Of a stretch of 53,512 nucleotides of DNA, positions 1 through 9,536 are shown in pieces. A program made the position numbers and the translations under genes. The notes below the pieces were generated by a model. The model had not been told where the DNA came from, ran no database searches, and saw nothing but the letters and a program-made list of their open reading frames with translations. Every line of letters starts with the position of its first letter. Within the stretch, counting starts at the first letter, position 1. Source of the stretch: Lysobacteraceae bacterium (GTDB lineage Bacteria; Pseudomonadota; Gammaproteobacteria; Xanthomonadales; BQJN01); contig BQJN01000019.1 of assembly GCA_021604725.1 (NCBI GenBank), forward strand, positions 1 to 53,512. The letters run 5' to 3'.

Positions 1-1
1 C

Positions 2-2296
2 GATATTCGTCACGAAACAGAGCAGCCCTTACGGCAAACGGCCTGGCACGATGGCGAGCGTGCCGTTGCGCTAGCGATCGTCATTCCCCGTGAGAAAGCC
101 AATGCAGTTGAGTTGGGCCATGAAATCCGTGCCATGGTCGAGACTTTACGACCAGAATTTGCCCCTCTGGTCATTGAGGAGATGTTCTTCCAACCCGACC
201 ATGTCGAGAGTCGACTGAGCGAATTGGGCAACTCCCTGCTATTCGGCATTGCAGTCGTCGCCGGAATACTGTTCCTGGTGATGGGCCTGCGCCTGGGACT
301 GGTGGTCGCGGTGACCATTCCGCTGGTCACCTTCTCATCGGTCGCTCTGTATGCAGCCGGCGGTGGCATTCTGCATCAAATTGCCATTGCCGGCATGGTG
401 GTCGCTCTGGGCATGCTGGTCGACAACGCTATTGTGATGGCAGAGAACATCCAGTGGCATCTCGATCAAGGCAAGCACCCCAACGACGCGGCCAATTTAT
501 CCGTTCATGAGCTGTTTGCCCCGCTCGGCGTGGCCACCGGCACAACGCTGGCCGCCTTCGTACCGATGCTGATTTCCACCGGCAACACCGCCGATTTCAC
601 TCGCATGATCCCCACCATGATCATGCTCATCCTGCTGGTCAGCTACCTGTTCGCTATTTTTGTGACACCGACCATTGGCCGACTGTTGTTGCGTGCCAGA
701 GTAAACAGCAAAGCGGATAGCAACGACACATTGCAACGGCTTGGCGCCATCCCGGTCAACCATCCATGGAAGGTGGTCATCGCCGCCTTGTTCGCTTTGG
801 GTGTGTCAGTGTTCATGACGCAGTGGGTAGACCGTACCTTCTTCCCAAATACGGCACGGCAACAGTTGGTGGTAGACATCGAGTACCCCACCGGAACACA
901 TTTGAGCACGACCACTGAGGCCGCGCTAACGTTGAGTCGACACCTGCGCACGCAAGTCGGTGTTGAGAAGGTGTTCACGTTTACAGGAAACTCCGGGCCG
1001 AGTTTTTACTACAACCTGACCGAAAACTCCCGCAGCCCCAACATTGGGCGTATCGTGGTCCTGACCGACAGTGTTGACCACATGACCGACCTGTTCGACT
1101 TCGTTGAGCGGTACGGCAGGACGGAGCTGCCCGATGCGCAGCTGGTTCCAAGGCGTCTCGGCCAGGGGCCGCCGACGCGCGCTCCAATTGAAATACGAGT
1201 CAATGGTGGCGACCTTGAACAACTTGAGCCGGCCGCCAATGCCGTGCTCGATATCGTCCGATCGGTTCCCGGAACACGAGATGCGCGCAGCACGCTGGGC
1301 CGGGGTACCGCAACGCTGAGGTTCAATATCAATGATGCAACAGCTGCGCGTTTCGGCCTGAACCGGGAGGCCGTAGCCCAAGCGCTGTACGGACGTACCT
1401 TGGGCCAAAATGTCGGCGATTATCGCGCCGGCGACGACCCGATTCCCATTCGGCTGCGCTCGCCACAAGGTGAGTCGATGCCAGCAGAAGGCTTGGAGAC
1501 GGTGGCCCTGTTCTCCCCGACGCACGGCCCGATCCCGTTGCTGACGTTGGTCAATATTGAGACCGAATGGCAACCGGCCAGCCTGCGTCACTATCAATTG
1601 CAACGATCAGTCAGCATCCTTTCACAACTGGACGAGGGTGTCAGTTTTGGCAAAGTCCAGTCGCAGTTGGATCAGCGCATAGCTGCTCTAGAGCTACCAC
1701 CGGGCATCAGCATTGACTATGGTGGCCAGGCAAAAGGCTCAGGCGAAGCGAATGTCGCGTTGCTGCGTGCCCTGCCCCTCGGCCTGCTGTTACTGCTGTT
1801 TTTCCTGTTATTGCAATTTAATTCGTTTCGCCGCGTCGGCATCATCCTGTCGACCGTGCCGCTGGCCCTGATCGGGGTCATTCCCGGACTGGTGCTAAGT
1901 GGCTCACCGTTTGGCTTCACATCAATGCTCGGTGTCATTGCATTGATCGGCATCGTGGTCAACAACGCCATTGTCCTGGTCGACGTCCTCGACCGCGAGC
2001 TGGCCAACGGTACTTCACTCAATGATGCCATTCGACTGGCGGTAGAGCGACGAACTCGACCGATTATGCTGACCACGGCGACCACGGTGGCTGGGCTTTT
2101 TCCATTGACACTAACCGAAAGCACGCTTTGGCCGCCGCTGGCATGGACCATCATCTCAGGCCTTTTAGCCTCGACTTTCCTCACTCTTATGGTAGTACCT
2201 GCGTTATGTCGGCTATTGCTGCCGATCCGTGCCAACGAGCAATGTTTGCTTGAGGGTGTAGACTTGTCCGACAATGTTGAGAGGAAGCCGTCGTGA
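2..2296 (+). CDS. RND efflux permease (AcrB/HAE1-like), 5' partial
   Basis: Inner-membrane permease of a tripartite RND pump, cut by the left edge. The frame is open from base 2 and about 764 codons remain of the roughly 1,030 usual in the family, so TM1 and most of the first periplasmic loop lie outside. Visible are TM2-TM6, with VDNAIVMAEN in TM4 (bases 419-448), a second periplasmic porter domain (about 830-1740), then TM7-TM12 with VVNNAIVLVD in TM10. AcrB carries an Asp-Asp pair in TM4 and a Lys in TM10 for proton relay; here these positions read Asp-Asn and Asn, as in many RND permeases outside the classical drug-pump group. The substrate cannot be named. Family assignment is firm; the adaptor and outer-membrane partner genes would lie to the left. 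Confidence 0.93.
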   Translation, partial: DIRHETEQPLRQTAWHDGERAVALAIVIPREKANAVELGHEIRAMVETLRPEFAPLVIEEMFFQPDHVESRLSELGNSLLFGIAVVAGILFLVMGLRLGLVVAVTIPLVTFSSVALYAAGGGILHQIAIAGMVVALGMLVDNAIVMAENIQWHLDQGKHPNDAANLSVHELFAPLGVATGTTLAAFVPMLISTGNTADFTRMIPTMIMLILLVSYLFAIFVTPTIGRLLLRARVNSKADSNDTLQRLGAIPVNHPWKVVIAALFALGVSVFMTQWVDRTFFPNTARQQLVVDIEYPTGTHLSTTTEAALTLSRHLRTQVGVEKVFTFTGNSGPSFYYNLTENSRSPNIGRIVVLTDSVDHMTDLFDFVERYGRTELPDAQLVPRRLGQGPPTRAPIEIRVNGGDLEQLEPAANAVLDIVRSVPGTRDARSTLGRGTATLRFNINDATAARFGLNREAVAQALYGRTLGQNVGDYRAGDDPIPIRLRSPQGESMPAEGLETVALFSPTHGPIPLLTLVNIETEWQPASLRHYQLQRSVSILSQLDEGVSFGKVQSQLDQRIAALELPPGISIDYGGQAKGSGEANVALLRALPLGLLLLLFFLLLQFNSFRRVGIILSTVPLALIGVIPGLVLSGSPFGFTSMLGVIALIGIVVNNAIVLVDVLDRELANGTSLNDAIRLAVERRTRPIMLTTATTVAGLFPLTLTESTLWPPLAWTIISGLLASTFLTLMVVPALCRLLLPIRANEQCLLEGVDLSDNVERKPS

Positions 2297-2565
2297 CTCT
2301 ATGCCCCGTTGCTCTAGCCGTAGGGTGCAAAAAGTGCCCCATCTTTTCCGTTTGCCCTGCCAAGGGCTTGATTGGTGATTACCAGGGCGAAGGCTCACAA
2401 GCCGGCGAATCAGATCGCCAGAGCAATGAGCCTGGTGACAAGTCCGGTTAACGACCGCTCGTCTTGCCAAAGGCCCGTTCGTCACGACCAGGGGTAGCAA
2501 CGAGCTTGTTGACCACACGGTTCTGAGTCCATACTGATCGACAGGGTGGTATTCAGGAATGGGTA

Positions 2566-3798
2566 ATGGTAGAGCTGGACCCCAGGTCAGTAGCCTACTC
2601 GGCGGCCATAGTCGGGTTGTTTCTGCTGGCCCTCAATGCGGTCTATTGGTGGCTCCGCCAGACCCACCCGGGCTTTGGCCAATGGGTACTGTCTTTGGGC
2701 ATGCTGGTGCTGGCGCTAACCGGCATCAGTTGGGCACAGTTTTTCCCGGCGTGGTTGTCTGAAGCGCTAATCAACACCTCCAGCATTCTGGCCATGTACC
2801 TGGCCGCCTCGGGTGCACACCAATTCCTGCGTCATCGTCCGCTCGATCTGTTGACCACTGCCGGGTTCGGTTTTGGCCTGTCCATGGTATTGCTCGTCCA
2901 GGTGACCGGCCCCGATCTGGTGCGGGCAGGTTTAGGCGGCTTGGTGATGGGCTTGTTGGCGTTACGAGCCGCTTATATCTTTTTGTGGCCGCGAGTTAAG
3001 GGGCTCCGTCTTGGATCTGGTTTCTGCGGGCTGTTGATGCTCAGTATGGCTGTGGAGCGGTTCTGGCGAGCCAGCTTTTTTGTTGGAGAATCACTCTCCG
3101 GGCCGTTTATGAATCCGCACCATGCAGCAATAATCAACCATTCCTTCAATGCCACCTTTATCGCCCTTTGGGCCATGGCCTTTGTCTTTCTCAACGCCTC
3201 CAGAGTCGAGCTTGATCTGCGCAGATCACGAACCGAGCTGCAACAATTGGCAGACCGCGATCCGCTGACTGGGCTGCTGAATCGTCGGGCTTTTTTTCAG
3301 CGGGCCGAATCGGAGGTGGAGATTGCCAGGCGTGCCAGTTCCGACCTTTCCCTATTGATCATAGACATGGATCATTTCAAGCGTGTTAACGACAAATTTG
3401 GGCACCTGGCAGGTGACCAGGTGCTGATCGACTTGAGCCAAATCGTCCTTGATGTCCAGGCTTCGGGCGACTCGGTGGCCAGACTAGGCGGCGAAGAGTT
3501 TGCCTTTCTACTGGTTGGAACGGGCGTCGATGCCGCAACCCAGCTGGCGAAAGACATCAACGGTCGCATCCGAGACAAGCTGGTACTCAGTTCGGGGACA
3601 TATCAAGTAACGGCGTCTATTGGCGTCGGCCAGTTAAACGAAAACGACGCTACATTCGAGCATCTGTTCGCTCGAGTAGACCTGGCCATGTATCAGGCGA
3701 AACGTTCAGGTCGCGATAGGGTCAGCGTCGCCCTGAATCAAAAACAAGACGCGATGTTGACGGAAGACCGTTTTTCACGGCCCAATCTGAATCAGTAG
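2566..3798 (+). CDS. Membrane-anchored diguanylate cyclase (GGDEF)
   Basis: Predicted to make cyclic di-GMP from two GTP. About seven hydrophobic segments fill residues 8-215, followed by a complete GGDEF domain (about 225-395) that starts with the typical DPLTGLLNRRAFF. The active-site loop is GGEEF at residues 308-312, so the enzyme should be active. The RxxD inhibitory site that normally ends five residues before the GGEEF loop is not intact: the Arg position is Ala (ASGD), so product inhibition through that site is unlikely. The ATG at 2566 is preceded by AGGA at a usable distance. It overlaps the convergent nfuA by 7 bp at the stop codons. The membrane part is not a sensor family I recognise. 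Confidence 0.9.
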   Translation: MVELDPRSVAYSAAIVGLFLLALNAVYWWLRQTHPGFGQWVLSLGMLVLALTGISWAQFFPAWLSEALINTSSILAMYLAASGAHQFLRHRPLDLLTTAGFGFGLSMVLLVQVTGPDLVRAGLGGLVMGLLALRAAYIFLWPRVKGLRLGSGFCGLLMLSMAVERFWRASFFVGESLSGPFMNPHHAAIINHSFNATFIALWAMAFVFLNASRVELDLRRSRTELQQLADRDPLTGLLNRRAFFQRAESEVEIARRASSDLSLLIIDMDHFKRVNDKFGHLAGDQVLIDLSQIVLDVQASGDSVARLGGEEFAFLLVGTGVDAATQLAKDINGRIRDKLVLSSGTYQVTASIGVGQLNENDATFEHLFARVDLAMYQAKRSGRDRVSVALNQKQDAMLTEDRFSRPNLNQ

Positions 3799-4385
3799 TA
3801 TGGGTTTTCGCCGGTGGCGTGATCGGTCCCATCGAGCACGTTTCGAACACTTGGAAACGCCTGCTTAAGACGCTTTTCAATACCCTCCTTGAGGGTAACG
3901 TCGGCCATGCCGCAGCCATGGCAGCCGCCACCAAACTGCAAATGCACATCGCCCTGTTCGCTAATTCCCAACAGCGACACCCGTCCGCCATGGGCCGCCA
4001 GTTCCGGGTTGATTTCAGCATCCAGCATCCAGTTGATTTGGTCACCCAAAGGTGCGTCCGAAGCGGGCGCATGGCCTTTGATGTTGGGTGCCTTGATACT
4101 CAGACGCCCCCCGGTATCAGTGGCCTCATACTCGATGCTGGCGACCGACAAGTAATCAATGCAATCGCCATCAATGTACAAATCGAGCTCGTTACCCAAG
4201 GCATGCTTGACGTCATTTTCCGGGGTCGAGGAGACCTCACAAAACGACAATGAACAACGGGCAGATGGTGTGCCTGGGTCAGTCACCACCAAACGCAAAG
4301 CCAGATCATCCATGCCCTGGTCGTCCAGCAGCTTCTTCAAATAATTCACGGCCTCAGGGGTCGTGTCGATCGCCATGGTTGTCAC
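3792..4385 (-). CDS. nfuA: Fe-S cluster carrier NfuA
   Basis: Iron-sulfur carrier that delivers [4Fe-4S] clusters to apo-proteins. It has the NfuA two-part build: an N-terminal degenerate A-type (HesB-like) domain (about 5-105) and a C-terminal NifU domain (about 112-195) with the cluster-binding CxxC at Cys155 and Cys158 (GGCHGCGMAD). Length 197 residues is close to the 191 of E. coli NfuA. The GTG start at 4385 overlaps the stop codon of the upstream esterase gene (GTGA), which suggests translational coupling; an ATG three codons in is the alternative start. The 3' end overlaps the convergent cyclase gene by 7 bp. Confidence 0.93.
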   Translation of the reverse strand: MTTMAIDTTPEAVNYLKKLLDDQGMDDLALRLVVTDPGTPSARCSLSFCEVSSTPENDVKHALGNELDLYIDGDCIDYLSVASIEYEATDTGGRLSIKAPNIKGHAPASDAPLGDQINWMLDAEINPELAAHGGRVSLLGISEQGDVHLQFGGGCHGCGMADVTLKEGIEKRLKQAFPSVRNVLDGTDHATGENPYY

Positions 4386-5440
4386 GATTGCAGCTTGTCC
4401 TCAGTACTCAGCGCTTTGGCCAAAAATGGCAACGACTGATCCAGGCGGTAGTCGATGCCGGAATGGGTGCCATCAAATTCTTCGTAAGTGAGCTCCACAC
4501 CCTGATCACGCAATGAACGTATCAGGCGACGCGTGCCATACTGAATGCGGTACTGATCTCGCGTTCCGCAGTCAATAAACACTGCCTTGAGGCGATTGAG
4601 TTGATGACCATGGCGCGCCGCCATTAGCAGCGGGTCATGGCTCAACCATCGGTCCCAACGTGTCGAGTCGAGCTCCAGCGTCTCCTGGTCAAACGGCAAG
4701 ACAATATGACCGGGATTCGCTGCGTCACCATCATAGGTGGCGGCAAGTCCGCACATCATCAAGGCCATGAAGTCCGCCCCACCCGGCTTTTTCGCCTGCC
4801 AGAACCAGCGCAGGTAGCGCTCGATATCACCACCATAGCGCGTTAACGCCTGGGCCGCGATCGGGAAATCGGGCTTGTATACCCAATCAAAACCACAGTC
4901 GCCGGCATGACTGGCGATCGCCGCCCAATGCTCGGTCTTGCGCATACCGTACACCAGGGCGGCATAGCCACCAGATGATTTGCCTAAAACGCCACGAAAT
5001 TCAGGCCCGGACCGTACCGGTAACTGTTGCTCAACCAGACCGATCAGTTCGTCGTGAATGTAGCTCGAATACAGGCCCACACCTGGCGAATCAAGGTACT
5101 GATTGCCGCCCAGGCTGGTAAAACCATCTGGAAAAACCACTACAACGGGCGGCAGCTTGCCCTGAGCGAACAACCGATCCAGGCGCTGTGGCAGGTTTTC
5201 CTTGAAGCCGTTCCAGTTGTCCGAACCGGCACCCGAGTTGGTGTAGGCAGCCAGATACCACAACACCGGCCATTGATCGCTATCCCTGCACCCTGGCGGC
5301 AGCCAGGCCTTGACTTCGCGCTCTGCCGGATCACCCCAAGGATTGCTCGCCAATACCCCGGATCGGTGGGTCAATGTAACCAGTTCGCCCCGAGGCCACT
5401 GTCCAATCTGGCGCAGCGGTTTTTGCGGTGCCAATGCCAT
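4382..5440 (-). CDS. Esterase D-like alpha/beta hydrolase
   Basis: A 352-residue serine hydrolase of the putative-esterase (PF00756, esterase D/Fes-like) group. The nucleophile elbow GKSSG places Ser155 as nucleophile. An acidic residue in the stretch DCGTRDQYR and the His in DGTHSGIDYR near the C-terminus complete a plausible triad. There is no signal peptide, so it probably acts in the cytoplasm. Substrate unknown. It lies directly upstream of nfuA with a 4-base overlap, so the two are probably cotranscribed, although no functional link to Fe-S assembly is obvious. Confidence 0.82.
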   Translation of the reverse strand: MALAPQKPLRQIGQWPRGELVTLTHRSGVLASNPWGDPAEREVKAWLPPGCRDSDQWPVLWYLAAYTNSGAGSDNWNGFKENLPQRLDRLFAQGKLPPVVVVFPDGFTSLGGNQYLDSPGVGLYSSYIHDELIGLVEQQLPVRSGPEFRGVLGKSSGGYAALVYGMRKTEHWAAIASHAGDCGFDWVYKPDFPIAAQALTRYGGDIERYLRWFWQAKKPGGADFMALMMCGLAATYDGDAANPGHIVLPFDQETLELDSTRWDRWLSHDPLLMAARHGHQLNRLKAVFIDCGTRDQYRIQYGTRRLIRSLRDQGVELTYEEFDGTHSGIDYRLDQSLPFLAKALSTEDKLQS

Positions 5441-5512
5441 GCGCTTATCCTGTCAAAGGAAACAGCGTTACAGTTTACCAATGAAGCCCATTGGATTGAG
5501 GAAATCCTGAAC

Positions 5513-5845
5513 ATGAATGACCTGACAAAAAAACGATGTGCGCCCTGCGAGGGCGGAACATCACCATTGAGTCGCGGAAAAAGTGAGGTCTATTTGGAGC
5601 AGCTCAGCGGCTGGCAGCTAACCGAGCAGAGCGATGGCATCGAGCGAACGTTTGAGTTCGAGAACTTTCATCAAACCATGGCCTTTGTCAATGCCGTTGC
5701 CTGGATCGCGCATACCCAGGACCACCATCCGGAATTGGCCGTCAGCTATCGTCAGTGTCGCGTCCACTACACGACCCACGCGATCAATGGACTGAGTGAA
5801 AACGACTTCATCTGTGCCGCCCACATAGAGGCCCTACTGACCTGA
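5513..5845 (+). CDS. phhB: 4a-hydroxytetrahydrobiopterin dehydratase
   Basis: Pterin-4a-carbinolamine dehydratase, which recycles the oxidised pterin cofactor of aromatic amino-acid hydroxylases. The protein is 110 residues and carries the family active-site stretch [13 protein letters not shown] (His71, His72, Pro73) and a later His89. The start is the ATG at 5513, where the family similarity begins; the open frame extends much further upstream, but that part is antisense to the esterase gene. The gene is divergent from the esterase. No phenylalanine hydroxylase gene is seen nearby, so the physiological partner is outside the window. Confidence 0.88.
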   Translation: MNDLTKKRCAPCEGGTSPLSRGKSEVYLEQLSGWQLTEQSDGIERTFEFENFHQTMAFVNAVAWIAHTQDHHPELAVSYRQCRVHYTTHAINGLSENDFICAAHIEALLT

Positions 5846-5900
5846 AAGCCAATCGGCCAAGTACCGGTCTAATCACGTAACCCAAATTTCCGAGCCAGAC

Positions 5901-6863
5901 ATGAGCTATCGCTACAAACAACCTAAGCCGAGTGAAATCACGCCAGAATCGATCTACAAACGTCGACGCGAACTGCTCAAGGCTGCAGGATTTGGAGCCA
6001 CTTTGTTGCCATTGAGCCCGAGCCTGATGGCTGACAGTGAGGAAGGGCCTCAAGGCTCGGCGATCAAGGCCAGCAAGTCGCCATTGTCGTCAGACCTTGA
6101 ACCCAACAGTTGGAACGACATCACGACCTACAACAACTTTTACGAGTTCGGCACTGGAAAAGGTGATCCGGCACGCAATGCGCACACCTTGCAAGCCAAG
6201 CCATGGACAGTAACGGTGAGCGGCGAGGTCGATGAACCCGGCCAGATCAGTCTGGAAGATGTGATGTCAACGTTTCCGATGGAAGAACGCATCTATCGAC
6301 TGCGATGCGTTGAGGCCTGGTCTATGGTCGTCCCCTGGGTAGGCTTTCCGTTGGCTGAGCTGATCAAACGGTTCAAGCCGAACTCACGTGCCAAATATGT
6401 CGCCTTCAAGACCTTGTATGACCCTCAGCAAATGCCGGGGCAACGCCGTGCTGTGCTGCCGTGGCCCTATGTTGAGGGCCTGCGACTGGACGAGGCGATG
6501 CATCCGCTGACGATCCTTGCTACCGGCATTTATGGCCGGGAGCTGCCCAATCAGAATGGTGCGCCGCTACGCCTGGTTGTGCCCTGGAAGTACGGATTCA
6601 AAAGCATCAAATCCATCGTTTCCATTGAACTGACTGAGGAGCAGCCGCCCACCAGTTGGAACCTGGCGATACCGAGTGAGTACGGCTTCTACGCCAATGT
6701 TAACCCAGAGGTCGACCACCCACGCTGGAGTCAGGCGTCGGAACGCGTTATCGGGTCAGGGTTTAGCCTGTTTGGCAACCGACGTGAGACCGACCCCTTC
6801 AATGGCTATGCCGAACAGGTCGCTTCGATGTACAAAGGCATGGACCTTTCCAGGCATTTTTAG
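5901..6863 (+). CDS. msrP: Periplasmic methionine-sulfoxide reductase, Mo subunit MsrP
   Basis: Molybdopterin-containing catalytic subunit (formerly YedY) of the MsrPQ system, which reduces oxidised methionines in periplasmic proteins. Residues 20-45 form a twin-arginine signal ([11 protein letters not shown] followed by a hydrophobic stretch), so it is exported folded through Tat. The sulfite-oxidase-type fold includes the cofactor-ligand Cys136 in [15 protein letters not shown]. At 320 residues it is close to the E. coli protein (334). msrQ starts 24 bp downstream, forming the usual msrPQ operon. Confidence 0.95.
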   Translation: MSYRYKQPKPSEITPESIYKRRRELLKAAGFGATLLPLSPSLMADSEEGPQGSAIKASKSPLSSDLEPNSWNDITTYNNFYEFGTGKGDPARNAHTLQAKPWTVTVSGEVDEPGQISLEDVMSTFPMEERIYRLRCVEAWSMVVPWVGFPLAELIKRFKPNSRAKYVAFKTLYDPQQMPGQRRAVLPWPYVEGLRLDEAMHPLTILATGIYGRELPNQNGAPLRLVVPWKYGFKSIKSIVSIELTEEQPPTSWNLAIPSEYGFYANVNPEVDHPRWSQASERVIGSGFSLFGNRRETDPFNGYAEQVASMYKGMDLSRHF

Positions 6864-6887
6864 GCATTAGCTAACGGGCTCAACACA

Positions 6888-7487
6888 TTGAAGACGTCGA
6901 CATACGCCTGGGTGCCATGGAGCAAGCCCTTTGTTTTTCTGCTATGCCTGACCCCATTCGGCCTATTGGTCTGGGGAGCCGTTAACAACGACCTTGGTGC
7001 GGACCCAACCAACGAAATCACGCATCAAACCGGTACATGGGCGCTACGATTTCTGTTGGCGAGCCTGGCCATGACGCCACTTCGCAAGCTGCTCGGCAGC
7101 GCCTGGCCGATTCGCTTTCGGCGCATGTTGGGTTTGTTTGCCTTCTTCTACGCCACCATGCACCTGGCAACCTATGTGTTCGTCGACCTTGGCCTGTACT
7201 GGCCTCAAGTTCTCGAAGACGTGGTCAAACGGCCATTCATCACGGTGGGCTTTGCTGCGTGGTTGATCCTGCTGGCATTGGCTGTGACCAGTACCCGCGG
7301 CATGCAGCGACGCCTTGGCCGGCAATGGGCACGCTTGCACAAGCTGGTTTACCTGGCCATCGGCCTGGTTATTTTGCATTTCCTGTGGCTGGTCAAGGCC
7401 GACCTTCGCGAGCCTTTGATCTACGCAGCCGTGGCGCTTGTCCTACTGGCTTTCCGCGTCAAGCCGCTGAAGATGCTGCGCCACTAG
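6888..7487 (+). CDS. msrQ: MsrQ heme-containing membrane subunit
   Basis: Inner-membrane b-type cytochrome (formerly YedZ) that passes quinone or flavin electrons to MsrP. The 199 residues hold about six hydrophobic helices, with His residues in the central helices (for example MHLATYVF and LHKLVYLAIGLVILHFLW) as likely heme ligands. The start is a TTG at 6888, the only in-frame start near the family N-terminus, and it lacks a strong ribosome-binding site, so coupling to msrP translation is likely. Its last 45 bases overlap the end of the convergent SGNH hydrolase gene. Confidence 0.93.
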   Translation: MKTSTYAWVPWSKPFVFLLCLTPFGLLVWGAVNNDLGADPTNEITHQTGTWALRFLLASLAMTPLRKLLGSAWPIRFRRMLGLFAFFYATMHLATYVFVDLGLYWPQVLEDVVKRPFITVGFAAWLILLALAVTSTRGMQRRLGRQWARLHKLVYLAIGLVILHFLWLVKADLREPLIYAAVALVLLAFRVKPLKMLRH

Positions 7488-8726
7488 CTGCGCCACCAGC
7501 TGATGACCATCAGCGTTCCAGTGGGTGTCGTCAGGCCACCACAACAAATCGCCCGACGCCCCGCGCCGTTGTGCTTCGTGACGCAGTGCAGGCCCGATAT
7601 CCAACCAAGCCGCACCGATCTCGGCAACCACTGGCGCGAGCACCTGACCGAAGGCCTGCGGCTGGTATTCTCGACCGACAAATTCCGGATAGATCTCGAC
7701 CTTCGAGGGCACATTGACGACCGTTAACCGCCCACCATGGCGACGCACCTTATTCGCCAATGCACGCAAGATATCGGCAAGATCGGAGAAATTGCCATGG
7801 TTTTCAATATCGGACGTTTGGCGAACAGCCCTTTCGACGTAAGGCTTGAAAAATAGGATCGGGCTGGAACCACCGCGCGAAACCGATTGCACCTGGTCGC
7901 CATATTCATCCGCCACCGTGGCCATCATGATCAGCTTGTCCAGCGCACAACGACGTTGCAGGTTTTCCAGCCGAATTTGCCATTTTTTCCACCATGGCGG
8001 TGTGAATTTGCCAGAACCGAACGAACGACGTTTACCATAAGGCTCGTCCAGGTCGTTTCCTGCAAACAGCAACAACACCACATCAGCCTGTTCAAACCCA
8101 CCGATACGGTCACTTTCATACCAGAAGTTGGCCAGGCTCATCCATGGGCTGGACGGTATGGCCAGGTTGACCACCTCACGACCGAGCAATGGCCCCAACT
8201 TTTCAGGCCAGGCCAGGTCCTGAGTGATACCACTGCCTACCGCAAACGAGTCGCCCAGGACGACTACAGAGCGAGCTGAATCGACGCGGTTTGAATTGCG
8301 GAAGCCCGCCAAATCAGTCTCGAATTCGATTGTCTTGTGAACGCGCCAATCAGGCTGCCCGGACATCGCCCCGAGATCACCAACTGAAGGTTGCTCGATG
8401 CTGGCATTGGCTCGATACCGCAGAAGGTGCGGATCTTCAGGCCACCGCTCAATTAATCGTTCATGCGCCCGGTAGTACAGTGCATCGGCCATCAGGTTTC
8501 TGAGCGAAACCTCTACAACGACCAGCGACCATTGCACCGAGGCGAACAACAAGATGACAGATCCGACCGCGGGCGGCAGCGTTGTGAGCGTTCTCAATAC
8601 CGCCAGAACCACCGTGCCTATCAGCAAACCGAGAGCCCAGCTGCCCGCAATAACCCCTAGTACAAAAAGGACGCCCCAGCCGAACGACAGCAGCGCAGAA
8701 AGAAACAGGTAGGCAGCTTTAGACAA
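7443..8726 (-). CDS. Membrane-anchored SGNH/GDSL-family hydrolase
   Basis: A 427-residue protein with about three N-terminal membrane helices (roughly 5-27, 29-47, 53-75) followed by a soluble SGNH-type domain. The hydrolase blocks are visible: GDSFAVG with catalytic Ser160, AGNDL (block III), and DDTHWNADGH supplying the Asp-x-x-His pair. The DTHWN signature resembles AlgJ/AlgX-like polysaccharide O-acetyltransfer proteins, so an acyl or acetyl group on an envelope glycan is a plausible substrate, but this is inference. It is the third gene of a leftward unit after the OmpR-type regulator and the FHA protein (9 bp gap). Confidence 0.8.
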   Translation of the reverse strand: MSKAAYLFLSALLSFGWGVLFVLGVIAGSWALGLLIGTVVLAVLRTLTTLPPAVGSVILLFASVQWSLVVVEVSLRNLMADALYYRAHERLIERWPEDPHLLRYRANASIEQPSVGDLGAMSGQPDWRVHKTIEFETDLAGFRNSNRVDSARSVVVLGDSFAVGSGITQDLAWPEKLGPLLGREVVNLAIPSSPWMSLANFWYESDRIGGFEQADVVLLLFAGNDLDEPYGKRRSFGSGKFTPPWWKKWQIRLENLQRRCALDKLIMMATVADEYGDQVQSVSRGGSSPILFFKPYVERAVRQTSDIENHGNFSDLADILRALANKVRRHGGRLTVVNVPSKVEIYPEFVGREYQPQAFGQVLAPVVAEIGAAWLDIGPALRHEAQRRGASGDLLWWPDDTHWNADGHQLVAQLVAQHLQRLDAESQ

Positions 8727-8735
8727 CGAGTTTCC

Positions 8736-9515
8736 TTAGGAAATACGAAGCAATAGAAAGACCAGCAACCCCATCGACAGCAACACGCAGACGGCAACAA
8801 TAAGCCGGTCGCGAAGCGACAACGTCGATGCTTCCAGACGCACTGGGTCTGCATTCACCGGCATAGGAGGTGGCGTCGAATGAATGTAGCCCGGGGCTTC
8901 GACAACAAAGCGCTGCAGATCAAAAGCGATCTGGTCACCCTGATGTAGTCTGGCATCGCGCACGCGATTGCCATTAACGAACGTTCCGTTGGCCGAGCCC
9001 AGGTCTCGCAGCACCAAACCGTCTGGTGTTACTCGAATCTGGGCGTGACGACGAGACAACTCAGGCTCTGCCAAAACCACTTCACAGCTGGCCGAACGCC
9101 CGATCGTGACGGTATCGAATATGGGTATGACCTTGCCAAAGTAGCTACCAGACACGCCGCGCAAACAAGCGCGATGAACGGTACGTTTTTCGGTCACCGG
9201 CTCGTCATCGTCAGGTGGCGGTTTGCGCAGGCCTTCGTCCTCGCGCAACACGATGCTGATATCACCCATGGAAATATGATCGCCCAGGCGAAGGATTGCT
9301 TTTTCGCGAATTGGACGTCCGTTCAGGTAGGTGTTTTCAGCACCAATCTCCAAGGTCAGGACCAAGCCCCTGCGATCGTTGCTGATGGCCAGGTGGTTGT
9401 CCCGGATGCCATCGGCCTGCAGACACACTTCGTTGTCAGCAGACGCACCAATCCGGATCTTGCCAGTCCCGATCTCGACATCCTTGTGCTTGCTCTTTGG
9501 AAAACTCAGCTTCAT
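8736..9515 (-). CDS. Double-FHA protein with C-terminal membrane anchor
   Basis: A 259-residue protein with two forkhead-associated domains, which bind phosphothreonine peptides. The first (about 15-90) is degenerate: IRIGASADNEV then NHLAIS rather than SRxHA. The second (about 133-208) is canonical, with TIGRSASCEV, LSRRHAQI and SANGTFVNG. A proline-rich linker leads to one hydrophobic helix (about 238-257) at the very C-terminus, so the FHA domains should face the cytoplasm. It lies between the response regulator (21 bp away) and the SGNH hydrolase (9 bp away). No Ser/Thr kinase gene is in the window, so the phosphorylated partner is unknown. Confidence 0.85.
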   Translation of the reverse strand: MKLSFPKSKHKDVEIGTGKIRIGASADNEVCLQADGIRDNHLAISNDRRGLVLTLEIGAENTYLNGRPIREKAILRLGDHISMGDISIVLREDEGLRKPPPDDDEPVTEKRTVHRACLRGVSGSYFGKVIPIFDTVTIGRSASCEVVLAEPELSRRHAQIRVTPDGLVLRDLGSANGTFVNGNRVRDARLHQGDQIAFDLQRFVVEAPGYIHSTPPPMPVNADPVRLEASTLSLRDRLIVAVCVLLSMGLLVFLLLRIS

Positions 9516-9536
9516 CGACGCACGACAGTCTTGGCA

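Noticed and set aside
2297..2565. A terminator or small gene between the RND permease and the cyclase
   Set aside because: Only a weak GCCCT/AGGGC hairpin (2354-2367) without a T-run is present, and no supported coding frame.
5027..5512. An upstream extension of the pterin dehydratase frame
   Set aside because: It is antisense to the esterase gene; the dehydratase family begins at ATG 5513.
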